The notes under the pieces are model-generated. The model did not search any database. It had not been told where the DNA came from and saw only the letters and a program-made list of their open reading frames with translations. Source: Pseudomonas sp. Ant30-3 (GTDB taxonomy: Bacteria; Pseudomonadota; Gammaproteobacteria; Pseudomonadales; Pseudomonadaceae). Taken from it: a stretch of 57,996 nucleotides of DNA. This document shows, piece after piece, positions 16,274 to 24,806 of the stretch. The stretch covers positions 1 through 57,996 of the forward strand of contig NZ_JMCL01000075.1 in the NCBI RefSeq assembly GCF_000690905.1. The letters are read 5' to 3'. Position 1 is the first letter of the stretch. Each line of letters opens with the position of its first letter. The position numbers were made by a program, and so were the translations under genes.

Positions 16274-16906
16274 ATGGAACATGCATTGAAAATTCTTGGT
16301 AAAGCGTCGTCGATCAACGTCAGAAAAGTCCTGTGGACCTGCGAAGAGCTCGGCGTTTCCTACGAACGCGAGGACTGGGGCAGTGGCTTTGCCTCGACGC
16401 ACAGCCCGGAATTTCTCAAACTGAACCCCAACGCCCAGGTGCCGGTGATTATCGACGACGCCGGCGTACTGTGGGAATCCAACACCATCTGCCGCTATCT
16501 GGTCGGCAAACACCGCAACGCTGAATTGCTCCCCCACGAACCGGCGGCGCGCGCCCGGGTGGAACAGTGGATGGACTGGCAGAGCGCCGAACTCAACCGT
16601 TCGTGGGGCTATGCGTTCACAGCGCTGGTGCGCAAAGACCCGGAATGTCAGGACCCACACCGCATCGCCAGCGGCCTGCGCAACTGGAATCAGAAAATGG
16701 CCATACTCGAAAAACAGCTCGCGGCGACCGGAGCTTATGTGGCCGGTCCGCGGTTCACGTTGGCAGATGTCGTCATCGGGCTGTCGGTCAACCGTTGGCT
16801 GATGACGCCGATGGACCGTCCGGAGTTTTCGGCCATTGACGAATATTTCCAGCGCCTGGCGCAACGTCCCGGCTTTCTCAAACATGGCTGCAACGGTTTG
16901 CCATGA
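16274..16906 (+). CDS. Glutathione S-transferase
   Basis: The 210-residue protein has an N-terminal thioredoxin-like domain (residues 1-80) with the glutathione-binding N-A-Q-V-P-V-I near 53-59 and W-E-S-N-T-I near 68-73, followed by an all-helical C-terminal domain with F-T-L-A-D-V-V-I-G-L-S, the usual N-capping box. The catalytic residue is probably the serine in S-S-I-N-V-R-K-V near 12-14. The substrate is unknown. The ribosome site is AGGAGTAGCTCC. Confidence 0.9.
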   Translation: MEHALKILGKASSINVRKVLWTCEELGVSYEREDWGSGFASTHSPEFLKLNPNAQVPVIIDDAGVLWESNTICRYLVGKHRNAELLPHEPAARARVEQWMDWQSAELNRSWGYAFTALVRKDPECQDPHRIASGLRNWNQKMAILEKQLAATGAYVAGPRFTLADVVIGLSVNRWLMTPMDRPEFSAIDEYFQRLAQRPGFLKHGCNGLP

Positions 16907-16979
16907 TGGGTGGTGGTCAGCAGCAGCGGCTGGAGACAGCAGTGCCCTGTTGGCGAAACTCTCATTACCGGCGCCCCCT

Positions 16980-17103
16980 GTAGCAGCTGGCGAAGCCTGC
17001 GTCCGGCTGCGCAGCAGTCGTAAATCGGCCAGCGCGGTTTCTCTGCTCAGCATTGACGCCCACGACTGCTGCGCAGCCGGACGCAGGTTTCGCCAGCTGC
17101 TAC
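16980..17103. repeat. Large inverted repeat with 42-base arms
   Basis: The left arm 16980-17021 (GTAGCAGCTGGCGAAGCCTG...) and the right arm 17062-17103 are reverse complements with one mismatch. The loop is 40 bases. The inner part (CGGCTGCGCAGCAGTCGT) resembles the spacer of the GTGGCGAGGGG-type REPs at 40-58 and 22223-22237, so this is a distinct, larger REP family member. It sits between the convergent GST and chemoreceptor genes. Confidence 0.85.
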
Positions 17104-17125
17104 GAGGGCTCGGCGTTTGGCCGGG

Positions 17126-18445
17126 TCAATTCAGCTGCAGGGTGGAATTGAACTGGCTGATCGCGTCCACCACATGCCGAGAGCCTTGCTGGATTTCCAG
17201 AATCACTTCGCCCGCCTCGTTCGCCAACTCCACGCCAAGGCCGGTGCGACTCAGACTTGACTGCATGCTCGACACCGCGCTCAACGACAAATCGTGGTTT
17301 TTTCGCACCACATCGACAATCTCCAGGGTCGCCTGACTGGTACGCGCCGCAAGGCTGCGAACCTCATCGGCCACCACAGCAAACCCTCGTCCATGCTCAC
17401 CGGCGCGCGCAGCTTCGATCGCGGCATTGAGCGCGAGCAAGTTGGTTTGATCGGCAATCCCACGAATGGTCTGGACGATGGTGCCGATGATGTCTGACTG
17501 TTGGCTAACCGCATCAATGCTCTGGGCCGCCTCATTTAAATCCTTCGAAATGTCCTGAATGATTTGCACCGTTTGCTGCACTACCTGCGAGCCCTTCTGC
17601 GCACAGGCGTCGTTTTGCACAGAGGTGCTATGAGCCGACTCGGCAGCGGATTGCAAGGAGGAGACTTGTTCGGTGATGTCACTGGCAAACTTCACCACTT
17701 TGTATAGACGCCCTTTGGCGTCGAACAACGGGTTGTAGGAAGCTTCCAGATAAATCGCCCGACCGTGCTTGTCTCTGCGTTCGAAACGGCGCGAGTGGTA
17801 TTCGCCACGATTCAGCGAAGCCCAAAACGCCTTGTACCCTGAAGATTCGGCTTCAGCGCGATGGCAAAACAGGCTGTGGTGCTGACCGGCTACTTCGTTG
17901 AGCGAGTACTGAGTGGTCTTCAGAAAGTTGTCGTTGGCCGTGATCACATGACCATCCGGAGTGAATTCGATGACCGCCATCGACCGGCCAATAGCCGCCA
18001 GCATGCTTTCTTCTTCGTGTTCCTTGCAGACTCTCGCGGAAATATCCGTGGCCACCTTGATCACACTGCGAACCTGCCGGTCGGGACCCAATACCGGCAT
18101 GTAGCTGGCTTCAAGCCAGATTTCCCGGCCGCTTTTGTCCAGCCGTAAAAACGTACCGCTGATTGGCTCGCCACGCGCCAGGTCACGCCAGAGTTTGGCG
18201 TACGCGTCGCTGCGATGGAACGCTTCTTCGCAAAATATCCGGTGGTGTTTGCCGCGCACCTCCTCGGCGCTGTAGCCCATGGCGGCACAAAAGTTTTCGT
18301 TGGCATCGAGCACGATGCCTTTAGGCGTGAATTCAATCATCGCCATCGAACGGCTGACAGCCGCCAGCTTCGCGTTGGCTTCGGCCAGCGCGCACTTTAA
18401 GCGTTCGATCTCCAGCAGATCAGCCTTGTGATGTAAGTTGAACAT
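17126..18445 (-). CDS. bdlA: Dual-PAS cytoplasmic chemoreceptor of BdlA type
   Basis: The 439-residue protein has two PAS domains, about residues 30-140 and 155-265, each opening with S-M-A-(M/V)-I-E-F-T-P and ending with a PAC-like E-A-S-Y-(M/N)-P segment. A methyl-accepting signalling domain fills about 275-439, with the hairpin tip I-A-D-Q-T-N-L-L-A-L-N-A-A-I-E-A-A-R-A-G-E intact. There is no membrane segment. BdlA controls biofilm dispersal through c-di-GMP. The domain order matches, but Aer-like relatives share it, so the name is moderate confidence. ATG at 18445 is preferred to GTG at 18457. Confidence 0.82.
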   Translation of the reverse strand: MFNLHHKADLLEIERLKCALAEANAKLAAVSRSMAMIEFTPKGIVLDANENFCAAMGYSAEEVRGKHHRIFCEEAFHRSDAYAKLWRDLARGEPISGTFLRLDKSGREIWLEASYMPVLGPDRQVRSVIKVATDISARVCKEHEEESMLAAIGRSMAVIEFTPDGHVITANDNFLKTTQYSLNEVAGQHHSLFCHRAEAESSGYKAFWASLNRGEYHSRRFERRDKHGRAIYLEASYNPLFDAKGRLYKVVKFASDITEQVSSLQSAAESAHSTSVQNDACAQKGSQVVQQTVQIIQDISKDLNEAAQSIDAVSQQSDIIGTIVQTIRGIADQTNLLALNAAIEAARAGEHGRGFAVVADEVRSLAARTSQATLEIVDVVRKNHDLSLSAVSSMQSSLSRTGLGVELANEAGEVILEIQQGSRHVVDAISQFNSTLQLN

Positions 18446-18588
18446 GGTCGTAATCACCCTGAGCGCGTTTTTTTGAATTGATGAAAGTTCTTTGGTCTTT
18501 CAACGGATCCACGTTCTTTGAAACAGGCACACGCACCCCTCCACGGGAGGGCATGTCAGGTGATCAATGATGTTTAATCGGAGTGTCC
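18446..18588. other. Intergenic region upstream of chemoreceptor
   Basis: This is the start of a gap of about 510 bases between the chemoreceptor start and the gene ending at 18959. It holds a short GC hairpin (CCCCTCCACGGGAGGG near 18536-18551) and AT-rich promoter-like sequence. No other conserved element is visible here. Confidence 0.4.
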
Positions 18589-18693
18589 ATGGCGCAACGC
18601 TCGTATCAAGACATCCTTCTCTTGATAGCCCGGGACCGGGCCAACCCTGATGAATTCATAAATAACTCCCTTTACCGGACCGCTCCGTTTTAA
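18589..18693 (+). pseudogene. 34-codon ORF, possible remnant of a reverse-transcriptase-like gene
   Basis: An ATG at 18589 with CGGAGTG five bases upstream opens a 34-residue frame ending TAA at 18693. The peptide reads A-R-D-R-A-N-P-D-E-F-I-N-N-S-L-Y-R in its middle. This is reminiscent of the opening of group II intron reverse transcriptases, where a similar N-P-x-x-x-x-x-x-L-Y-R stretch precedes the RT domain, but the similarity is from memory and short. After codon 28 the sequence departs (TAPF, stop). It is followed by a small hairpin (GTGCG...CGCAC, 18697-18713) and no recognisable coding sequence to 18925. It may equally be a genuine small protein or chance. Confidence 0.3.
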
Positions 18694-18925
18694 CAGGTGC
18701 GCTGCTCGCGCACTCTAAAGTCGGGCATCACATTCTGACCGACCTGTTAGTAACGACAGCATAGACCGGAGAAAACGAGAATCAAGGCCACTATTAGGCC
18801 ACCACTGAGGACAAAAACGTTTCAGCATCATGAAATTTCAGGTGGCACGAAAAGCGGGCCATGGTTGGCCGGAAATTGGCGAGGGCATACAAGCGCTGTC
18901 GGGGGTCATGCGGGGAGATAAAACT

Positions 18926-18946
18926 GGAGCCCGAGAACAGGGCTCC
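18926..18946 (-). terminator. Terminator of the lysine-rich small protein gene
   Basis: GGAGCCC and GGGCTCC are complementary arms around a 7-base loop. Read on the minus strand they are followed by AGTTTTATC. It lies 13 bases after the stop of the 36-residue gene. Confidence 0.7.
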
Positions 18947-18958
18947 ATTAACGCTGGA

Positions 18959-19069
18959 TCAATGGCCGAACACGTCCACCTTCTTGGCCTTCTTGTCCGC
19001 GCGTTTCTCGTCGGCCGTTTTTGCCGGTTTTTTCTTTGCCGCTTTTTTTGAATCCATGCCTTTGGCCAT
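18959..19069 (-). CDS. Small lysine/alanine-rich protein
   Basis: A 36-residue peptide starts MAKGMDSKKAAKKK and contains 13 lysines with alternating alanine, ending D-V-F-G-H. Similar tiny basic proteins are conserved in Pseudomonas as hypothetical proteins; nucleic-acid binding is a guess from charge. GGAGTACGTATC precedes the ATG and a terminator follows, both supporting a real gene. A longer in-frame start exists at 19087 (MSGVRI) but lies beyond the ribosome site. Confidence 0.65.
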   Translation of the reverse strand: MAKGMDSKKAAKKKPAKTADEKRADKKAKKVDVFGH

Positions 19070-19171
19070 GATACGTACTCCACTCATACGGGATGTGAGT
19101 TCAGGTATACACCTATCCATGCGCAAGCGTTCTTTTATAATCGCCCGCTTTGCGCAGCCACAGATCAAACC

Positions 19172-19588
19172 ATGCCCGAGACTCAGTACACCTTGCTCGC
19201 CGAGCCGCTATGGCCGTTGATGAACAAGTTTTACCGTGCCCACCAATCGCCGATGAAAGCCGTGCGCGAAGCTCGGCTCTGGGTGGCCAGGCGCGAGGAG
19301 ATTGTCGGCGCGTTGTGTTTGCGACCCGTCTCGGGCGGGCATTGGCTGACGGGGTTGTTCATTGACCCGGCGTGCCGTGGGCTGGGCATCGCGGCGGCGC
19401 TGATCGGGCAAGCAGTTGCCAATGTCGAAGAACCGGTATGGTTGTTCTGCCATCCTGATTTGCGCGGATTTTATGAGCGCTGCGGGTTTTCTTTCGATCC
19501 GCCAATGCCGTTTGCGATGGTCGAACGGCTGAGCCGCTATACGCGCAGCAAGCCGATGATTGCGATGGGGCTGGCGGCGCGAGTTTGA
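19172..19588 (+). CDS. GNAT-family N-acetyltransferase
   Basis: The 138-residue protein has a GNAT fold. The acetyl-CoA-binding motif A is G-L-F-I-D-P-A-C-R-G-L-G-I-A-A-A-L-I near residues 62-79 (R-G-x-G-x-A), and the C-terminal part has F-Y-E-R-C-G-F, the common motif B end. The substrate is not predictable. It is divergent from the small lysine-rich gene and convergent with def. Confidence 0.85.
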   Translation: MPETQYTLLAEPLWPLMNKFYRAHQSPMKAVREARLWVARREEIVGALCLRPVSGGHWLTGLFIDPACRGLGIAAALIGQAVANVEEPVWLFCHPDLRGFYERCGFSFDPPMPFAMVERLSRYTRSKPMIAMGLAARV

Positions 19589-19650
19589 TGCAACGACAAC
19601 AATGCGGGAGAGAGCAAGCGCGCTCCCGCATTGTTGCCCGCTGGATAGGG

Positions 19651-20190
19651 TCACTCGTCGGCGTTTGGATCAAGCTCGGGAAACATTACCTCGGTAAACC
19701 CGAACTTGCTGAAATCGGTAATCCTGGAGGGGTACAACCGACCGATCAAATGATCGCATTCGTGCTGCACCACGCGCGCATGAAACCCTTCGGCAATACG
19801 CTCGATTGGCTCACCCTTCGGGTCGAAACCTTCATAGCGGATCTGTTGATAGCGATCCACCGCGCCACGTAGGCCCGGCACCGACAAGCAGCCCTCAAAC
19901 CCCTCCTCGACCGCCGCGCTCAACGGCGTGATCAGCGGATTGATCAGAATGGTTTGCGGCACTGCTTCGGCTTCGGGATAGCGATCGCTGTGCTCGAAGC
20001 CAAAGATGACCAGCTGCAGATCGACGCCGATCTGCGGCGCCGCAAGGCCAACGCCGCCGACGCTTTCCATGGTCTGGAACATGTCATCGATTAGTTCCCA
20101 GAGCTCCGGGCTGTCGAACATTTCCACGGGGACTGGCGAGGCGATACGCAGCAAGCGTTCATCGCCCATTTTCAGGATTTCACGGATCAT
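19651..20190 (-). CDS. def: Peptide deformylase
   Basis: The 179-residue enzyme has all three family motifs: G-V-G-L-A-A-P-Q near 46-53, E-G-C-L-S near 99-103 and H-E-C-D-H near 138-142, supplying the metal-binding Cys and two His and the catalytic Glu. It removes the formyl group from nascent proteins. The start overlaps the stop of the upstream YihY gene (ATGA), so translation is coupled. This is an extra-type def gene rather than the def-fmt locus, since no fmt is adjacent. Confidence 0.93.
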   Translation of the reverse strand: MIREILKMGDERLLRIASPVPVEMFDSPELWELIDDMFQTMESVGGVGLAAPQIGVDLQLVIFGFEHSDRYPEAEAVPQTILINPLITPLSAAVEEGFEGCLSVPGLRGAVDRYQQIRYEGFDPKGEPIERIAEGFHARVVQHECDHLIGRLYPSRITDFSKFGFTEVMFPELDPNADE

Positions 20191-21146
20191 TTGGTGACTT
20201 CGTCAGTGTCCGGCTTGATCGAGTGATCCCGACCCAGTCCCGAGACATGTTGTTTGGTTTCCGGGTCCGGGCCTTCTCCGGGGACCTTCTCGCCCGGGTC
20301 CTTGCCTTCGGACGACATGTGTTCGATTACCGCATTCATTTCTGCCCCGAGCAACAACACGGCAGAAGAAATATAGAAATACAGCAAGAGCACGATGATC
20401 GCACCGATACTGCCGTACATGGCGTTGTAATTGGCGAATTCCTTGACGTAATAACCGAAGCCCAGCGATGCCATGATCCAGACCACCACGGCCAATACCG
20501 AACCTGGCGTAATGAAGCGGAAATCCTGTTTGACGTCCGGCATCACGTAATAAATCAGCGCCACGGCAACCATCAACAGAATTACCACGACCGGCCAGCG
20601 TGCGATGGTCCACAAGGTAACGATGAATTCCTCCATGCCGACTTGCGACGCGATCCAGCCCATCACTTGCGGGCCGAGCACCATTAACGCAGCGGCAATC
20701 AGCATCATGCCCGCAATGCCCACGGTGTAGACGATCGACAGCGGGATGAGCTTCCACGCTGGCCGGCCTTCAACCACATCGTAGGCGGCGTTCATCGCGC
20801 TCATCATCAATCGGACACCGGCGGAAGCGGTCCACAGGGCGATGACAATACCGACCGACAACAGACCGCCCTTGGACTGCTGCAGCTGGTCAATTACCGG
20901 GTTGACCTGCTCCAGTGCCTGGGGCGGCAGCACCAGCTCAGATTGCAGACGCAACCACGAGAAAAAATCCGGCAGGTGCAGGAAACCGATCAGCGCGATC
21001 AGAAACAGAATGAAGGGGAACAACGAGAACAGCATTTGATACGCCAACGCCGACGCGTAGGTCGACATCTCGTCGTCAATAAACTCTTTGACGGTGCGCA
21101 CCATCACACGATGGATGGGCATACCCTTCATGTCAGGGAAAATCAT
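20187..21146 (-). CDS. YihY/BrkB-family inner membrane protein
   Basis: The 319-residue protein has about six membrane helices. Family features are D-E-M-S-T-Y-A-S-A-L-A-Y-Q-M-L-F-S-L-F-P near residues 25-44 and I-A-L-W-T-A-S-A-G-V-R-L-M-M near 99-112, plus Y-G-S-I-G-A-I-I-V-L-L-L-Y-F-Y near 237-251. The acidic tail (about 285-319) is cytoplasmic or disordered. The family was once called ribonuclease BN in error; its function is unsettled. AGGAGACGCTC precedes the ATG. It overlaps def by 4 bases. Confidence 0.88.
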   Translation of the reverse strand: MIFPDMKGMPIHRVMVRTVKEFIDDEMSTYASALAYQMLFSLFPFILFLIALIGFLHLPDFFSWLRLQSELVLPPQALEQVNPVIDQLQQSKGGLLSVGIVIALWTASAGVRLMMSAMNAAYDVVEGRPAWKLIPLSIVYTVGIAGMMLIAAALMVLGPQVMGWIASQVGMEEFIVTLWTIARWPVVVILLMVAVALIYYVMPDVKQDFRFITPGSVLAVVVWIMASLGFGYYVKEFANYNAMYGSIGAIIVLLLYFYISSAVLLLGAEMNAVIEHMSSEGKDPGEKVPGEGPDPETKQHVSGLGRDHSIKPDTDEVTK

Positions 21147-21270
21147 GAGCGTCTCCTTTCGCCGCAAATTAGTTGAAGTCGTGGCGACTCAGGGGCCGTT
21201 TTTACATCAAAGTAGCCTAAGTGGCGACTTTGAAACAGTTAGCGTGTTGATACTATTCAGGCTGACACGA

Positions 21271-21296
21271 AAACGGCCATCCGCGGATGGCCGTTT
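21271..21296 (-). terminator. Terminator of the CsbD gene (perfect 26-bp palindrome)
   Basis: AAACGGCCATCCGCGGATGG... reads identically on both strands over 26 bases. It follows the csbD-like stop by about 20 bases on the minus strand and ends in GTTTTCGTG, a weak U tract. It could also stop transcription in the other direction. Confidence 0.75.
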
Positions 21297-21317
21297 CGGT
21301 TGCGCACAAAGCCAATG

Positions 21318-21509
21318 TTACGCTTTGTCGACGCCTTTCTTGACGGCGTCTTTGGCGTCGCCCACAGCTTGCTGAGCTTCGCCTTTCTTTTCCTGCACAA
21401 CCCCTTCAGCGCGTACCTTATCGTTACCAGTGGCTTTGCCGACGCCTTGCTTGACGTTGCCGACTGCTTCGTTAGCCATGCCTTTTACTTTATCGCCAGT
21501 GCTGCTCAT
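21318..21509 (-). CDS. CsbD-family stress protein
   Basis: A 63-residue hydrophilic protein made almost entirely of the CsbD pattern: G-D-K-V-K-G-M-A-N-E-A-V-G-N-V-K-Q-G-V-G-K-A-T-G-N, then K-G-E-A-Q-Q-A-V-G-D-A-K-D. Members are abundant stress-response proteins, probably unfolded or helical, with no known activity. AGGAGAAACACC precedes the ATG. A longer upstream extension has no ribosome site. Confidence 0.9.
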   Translation of the reverse strand: MSSTGDKVKGMANEAVGNVKQGVGKATGNDKVRAEGVVQEKKGEAQQAVGDAKDAVKKGVDKA

Positions 21510-21707
21510 GGTGTTTCTCCTGTGACAAATTGAACGAGGTAAGTGGTTACACAAGAATTGACCGGAGGGATTTGCAGGGAGTTTCATTTTTTTCGCGCGC
21601 TTTTCATCAGAGAGCGCAGGTTAGGCTTTATGTTTGCCCGGCAACCCCCGAGAATGTGCAACGTATTCAGGCCACTGGTGCTGAAGATCCAATCCCGTAG
21701 GAATGCT

Positions 21708-22085
21708 ATGAAACTCGATAAACCGCAGGCCATTGCCCGCAGAAATCAGGAACTTGGCGGTGCTGTGCTTGGCGTCAACAACTGCCATTTCACCGAATTG
21801 AACCGCAACCGCAACATTTGGTGGTTCGACATCCCGGTAGCGCGTCTGGCGATTGGTCAGTACGAATGGATTCACCTGCTGATGCACACCCCGGACACAG
21901 ACGAACTGCTGCACTTGAAAGTGCCAACGGTGTTCCTGCGCGAGAAGCTTGAAGGGCTGGTCGTGCGTAATGAGGGCAAGCGCAAAGCCGCGTTGAGCCT
22001 GGAATTGAGCGCCGACAAGGATTCGTATCTGCAGGACATGCGTCCGGCGGGCACCAACGTCAATTTCGCGCAGTTTCGGTTGTAA
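21708..22085 (+). CDS. Conserved hypothetical protein, 125 residues
   Basis: The ATG at 21708 follows TAGGAATGCT. The protein is soluble, with W-W-F-D-I-P near residue 38 and Y-E-W-I-H-L-L-M near 53, then charged and beta-rich sequence ending N-F-A-Q-F-R-L. There is no signal peptide or membrane segment. I recall similar proteins annotated hypothetical in Pseudomonas, without a domain name. The GC content and codon use look native. It stands alone between the csbD gene and a repeat region. Confidence 0.7.
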   Translation: MKLDKPQAIARRNQELGGAVLGVNNCHFTELNRNRNIWWFDIPVARLAIGQYEWIHLLMHTPDTDELLHLKVPTVFLREKLEGLVVRNEGKRKAALSLELSADKDSYLQDMRPAGTNVNFAQFRL

Positions 22086-22164
22086 GGCAGATTCTGAGTG
22101 ATGGACTGTTGTGAGAAGTTTGCTTGCCGCACGGTGAATCATTTGTGACCAGGGATCCATCTGT

Positions 22165-22720
22165 GGCCAGGGGGTTTACTTGTGGTGAGGGGGTTTAGCG
22201 AAACGTCGCACCGCCCCGTTCGGCTGCGCAGCAGTCGTAAGATGGCGATCACGATATTCTTGGGGAATCGGGTTGCGGGTGATGGTTAGGGGGCTGCTGC
22301 GCAGCCCAACGGGGGTAAACCCCCTCGCCACAGAAGCCACTTGCCACAGAAGCTCCGTCACCACAGAAGTACCCTCGTAAGATGGCGATCACGATATTCC
22401 TGGGGAATTGGGTTGCGGGTGATGGTTAGGGGGCTGCTGCGCAGCCCAACGGGGGTAAACCCCCTCGCCACAGAAGCCCCTGGCCACAGAAGCTCCGCCA
22501 CCACAGAAGTACCCTCGTAAGATGGCGATCACGATATTCCTGGGGAATTGGGTTGCGGGTGATGGTTAGGGGGCTGCTGCGCAGCCCAACGGGGGTAAAC
22601 CCCCTCGCCACAGGTAAACCCCCTCGCCACAGAAGCCCCTGGCCCCAGAAGCACCCTCGCCACAGAAGCTCCGTCACCACAGAAGCCCCTTGCCACAGAA
22701 GCCCGCTTATTTCACAGCCC
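22165..22720. repeat. 140-bp tandem repeats and CCACAGAAGC mini-repeats
   Basis: A 140-base unit beginning GTAAGATGGCGATCACGATATT starts at 22237, 22377 and 22517; the third copy is cut at about 22612. Each unit contains a REP pair (GCTGCTGCGCAGCCCAACGG, CCCCCTCGCCACAG) and a run of CCACAGAAGC-like words that continues in shortened form to 22705. The 22086-22164 stretch before it shows no feature. The 667-bp gap between genes is thus almost wholly repeat. Confidence 0.88.
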
Positions 22721-22750
22721 ACAAAAAACCCCGCATCGGCGGGTTTTTTT
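22721..22750 (-). terminator. Terminator of fadD1
   Basis: AACCCGCCGATGCGGGGTTT on the minus strand forms a stem followed by TTTTG. It ends just after the fadD1 stop at 22753, the only gene reading into it. Confidence 0.85.
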
Positions 22751-22752
22751 GT

Positions 22753-24450
22753 TTAGGCGGCGGTCTTCGCCTTGATCTTCTTCAACTCTTCATCACGCAA
22801 CTCGCGACGCAGAATCTTGCCGACGTTCGTGGTCGGCAGCGCATCGCGGAATTCCACCGAACGAGGCACTTTGTACCCGGTGACGTTGGCGCGCATGTGC
22901 TCCATCACCTGTTCTTTGGTCAGGGTGACGCCCGGTTTGGCCACGATGAAAATCTTGATCGCCTCGCCCGACTTCTCGTCCGGCACACCAATGGCTGCGC
23001 ACTGCAACACACCCGGCAGGGTCGCCAGCACGTCTTCCAGTTCGTTCGGGTAAACGTTGAAGCCCGACACCAGAATCATGTCTTTCTTGCGATCGACGAT
23101 GCGCATGTAACCGTCAGGCTGGATCACCGCGATATCGCCGGTTTTCAGCCAGCCTTCGCTATCGAGCATTTCATCAGTGGCGTCCTGACGCTGCCAGTAA
23201 CCTTTCATGACCTGCGGACCTTTGACGCACAATTCGCCGATCTCGCCCAAGGGCAATTCCACACCGGCATCGTCAATGATTTTGCACAGCGTTGAAGGTA
23301 CCGGAATACCAATGGTGCCGATCTGAATATGCTGAATCGGATTGACCGTCGCAACCGGGCTGGTTTCCGTCATGCCGTAGCCTTCGCAGATGGCGCAGCC
23401 GGTGACCGCTTTCCAGCGCTCGGCGGCGGCCAGTTGCAGGGCCATGCCGCCGGACAGCGTGACTTTCAGCGCCGAGAAGTCGAGCTTGCGGAACGCTTCG
23501 TTATTGCACAGGGCCACAAACAGCGTGTTGAGGCCGACAAAGCCGCTGAACTTCCACTTCGACAACTCCTTGACCATTGCCGACAGGTCGCGCGGGTTGC
23601 TGATCAGGACGTTATGGTTACCGATCAGCATCATCGCCATGCAATGAAAGGTGAAGGCATAGATGTGGTAAAGCGGCAGCGGCGTGATCAGGATCTCGCA
23701 GCCTTCATTCAGATTGGAGCCCATCAGTGCCTTGCACTGCAGCATGTTCGCCACAAGGTTGCGATGGGTCAGCATTGCGCCCTTGGCCACGCCGGTGGTG
23801 CCACCGGTGTATTGCAACACGGCCACGTCGCTGCTGGCTGGATTGGCTTCGGTCACTGGCTGGCCATGACCCTTGCTCAACACATCGTTGAACTTGATCG
23901 CCTTCGGCAAGTGATAAGCCGGGACCATTTTCTTCACGTATTTAATGACGCTGTTGATCAGCAGACGCTTGAGCGGCGGCAGCAAGTCAGCCACTTCGGT
24001 GACAATCACGTGCTTGACGCCGGTTTTCGGCACGACGGTCTGGGCCAGGTGCGCCATGTTCGCCAGGCACACCAGCGCTTTCGCGCCGGAGTCGTTGAAT
24101 TGGTGTTCCATTTCCCGCGTGGTGTACAGCGGGTTGGTGTTGACCACGATCAGCCCTGCGCGAATCGCCCCGAACACGGCGACCGGGTACTGCAGAACGT
24201 TGGGCAATTGCACGGCGATTCGATCGCCTGGCTGCAAGTCGGTATGCTGTTGCAGGTACGCGGCAAATGCACCGGACAATTCGTACAATTCACCGTAGGT
24301 GATTGTCTTGCCCAGGTTACTGAATGCCGGCTTGTCGGCGAAGCGTTGGCAGGACTGCTTCAACACTGCCTGAATATTCGGATACTCGTCCGGATTGATC
24401 TCGGCAGCAATCCCGGCAGGGTACTTATCCTTCCAAAAGTCTTCGATCAT
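22753..24450 (-). CDS. fadD1: Long-chain fatty-acid CoA ligase FadD1
   Basis: The 565-residue adenylate-forming enzyme activates long-chain fatty acids to acyl-CoA at the inner membrane. The AMP motif Y-T-G-G-T-T-G-V-A-K-G-A is near residue 213-224, G-Y-G-M-T-E-T-S-P near 355 and the G-W-L-K-T-G-D-I hinge plus D-R-K-K-D-M-I-L-V-S-G-F-N-V-Y-P-N-E near 435-455; the catalytic lysine is in N-V-G-K-I-L-R-R near the end. GAGGAG precedes the ATG at 24450. It is about 70 percent alike to the adjacent fadD2 by eye. Confidence 0.95.
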   Translation of the reverse strand: MIEDFWKDKYPAGIAAEINPDEYPNIQAVLKQSCQRFADKPAFSNLGKTITYGELYELSGAFAAYLQQHTDLQPGDRIAVQLPNVLQYPVAVFGAIRAGLIVVNTNPLYTTREMEHQFNDSGAKALVCLANMAHLAQTVVPKTGVKHVIVTEVADLLPPLKRLLINSVIKYVKKMVPAYHLPKAIKFNDVLSKGHGQPVTEANPASSDVAVLQYTGGTTGVAKGAMLTHRNLVANMLQCKALMGSNLNEGCEILITPLPLYHIYAFTFHCMAMMLIGNHNVLISNPRDLSAMVKELSKWKFSGFVGLNTLFVALCNNEAFRKLDFSALKVTLSGGMALQLAAAERWKAVTGCAICEGYGMTETSPVATVNPIQHIQIGTIGIPVPSTLCKIIDDAGVELPLGEIGELCVKGPQVMKGYWQRQDATDEMLDSEGWLKTGDIAVIQPDGYMRIVDRKKDMILVSGFNVYPNELEDVLATLPGVLQCAAIGVPDEKSGEAIKIFIVAKPGVTLTKEQVMEHMRANVTGYKVPRSVEFRDALPTTNVGKILRRELRDEELKKIKAKTAA

Positions 24451-24715
24451 GGAAGCCCACTCCTCAGCGACGCGAATTCGAATACCGCATTTTGATGCGA
24501 TTATTATTGGTGTTTGATTATGGGTGCATCTGGCGGTTAAAGCAGGCCGAGAGGTCCCAAAGCGCGCCGAGAGTAGCAGCTTTGCCAAAGGTCGCCTAGA
24601 GCCAAAGCGGGCTCTACAGTCACGTTAGTGACTCTTGAATATGCAATGGTCAGTTTTAGAGCAAAAATTCTATAGCGCTGTGAAAGGCCTTCAGAACCGG
24701 GCGCATCCAGAAAAA

Positions 24716-24783
24716 ATTCGCGAGCAGGCTCGCTCCCACAGGATCATCGTCGTTCTTGTGGGAGCGAGGCTTGCTCGCGATCG
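24716..24783. repeat. REPIN between fadD2 and fadD1
   Basis: CGCGAGCAGGCTCGCTCCCA at 24719-24738 and its inverted copy TGGGAGCGAGGCTTGCTCGCG at 24758-24779 flank a 19-base spacer. It lies in the 356-base gap between the two ligase genes, which otherwise shows a likely fadD1 promoter region (AT-rich at 24480-24530) and no gene. Confidence 0.85.
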
Positions 24784-24806
24784 TGCGAAGCGCGGCCATT
24801 CACCGG

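Noticed and set aside
22172..22756. Short frames in the 140-bp repeats
   Set aside because: They are translations of repeat units with no start signals and differ between copies only by frame.
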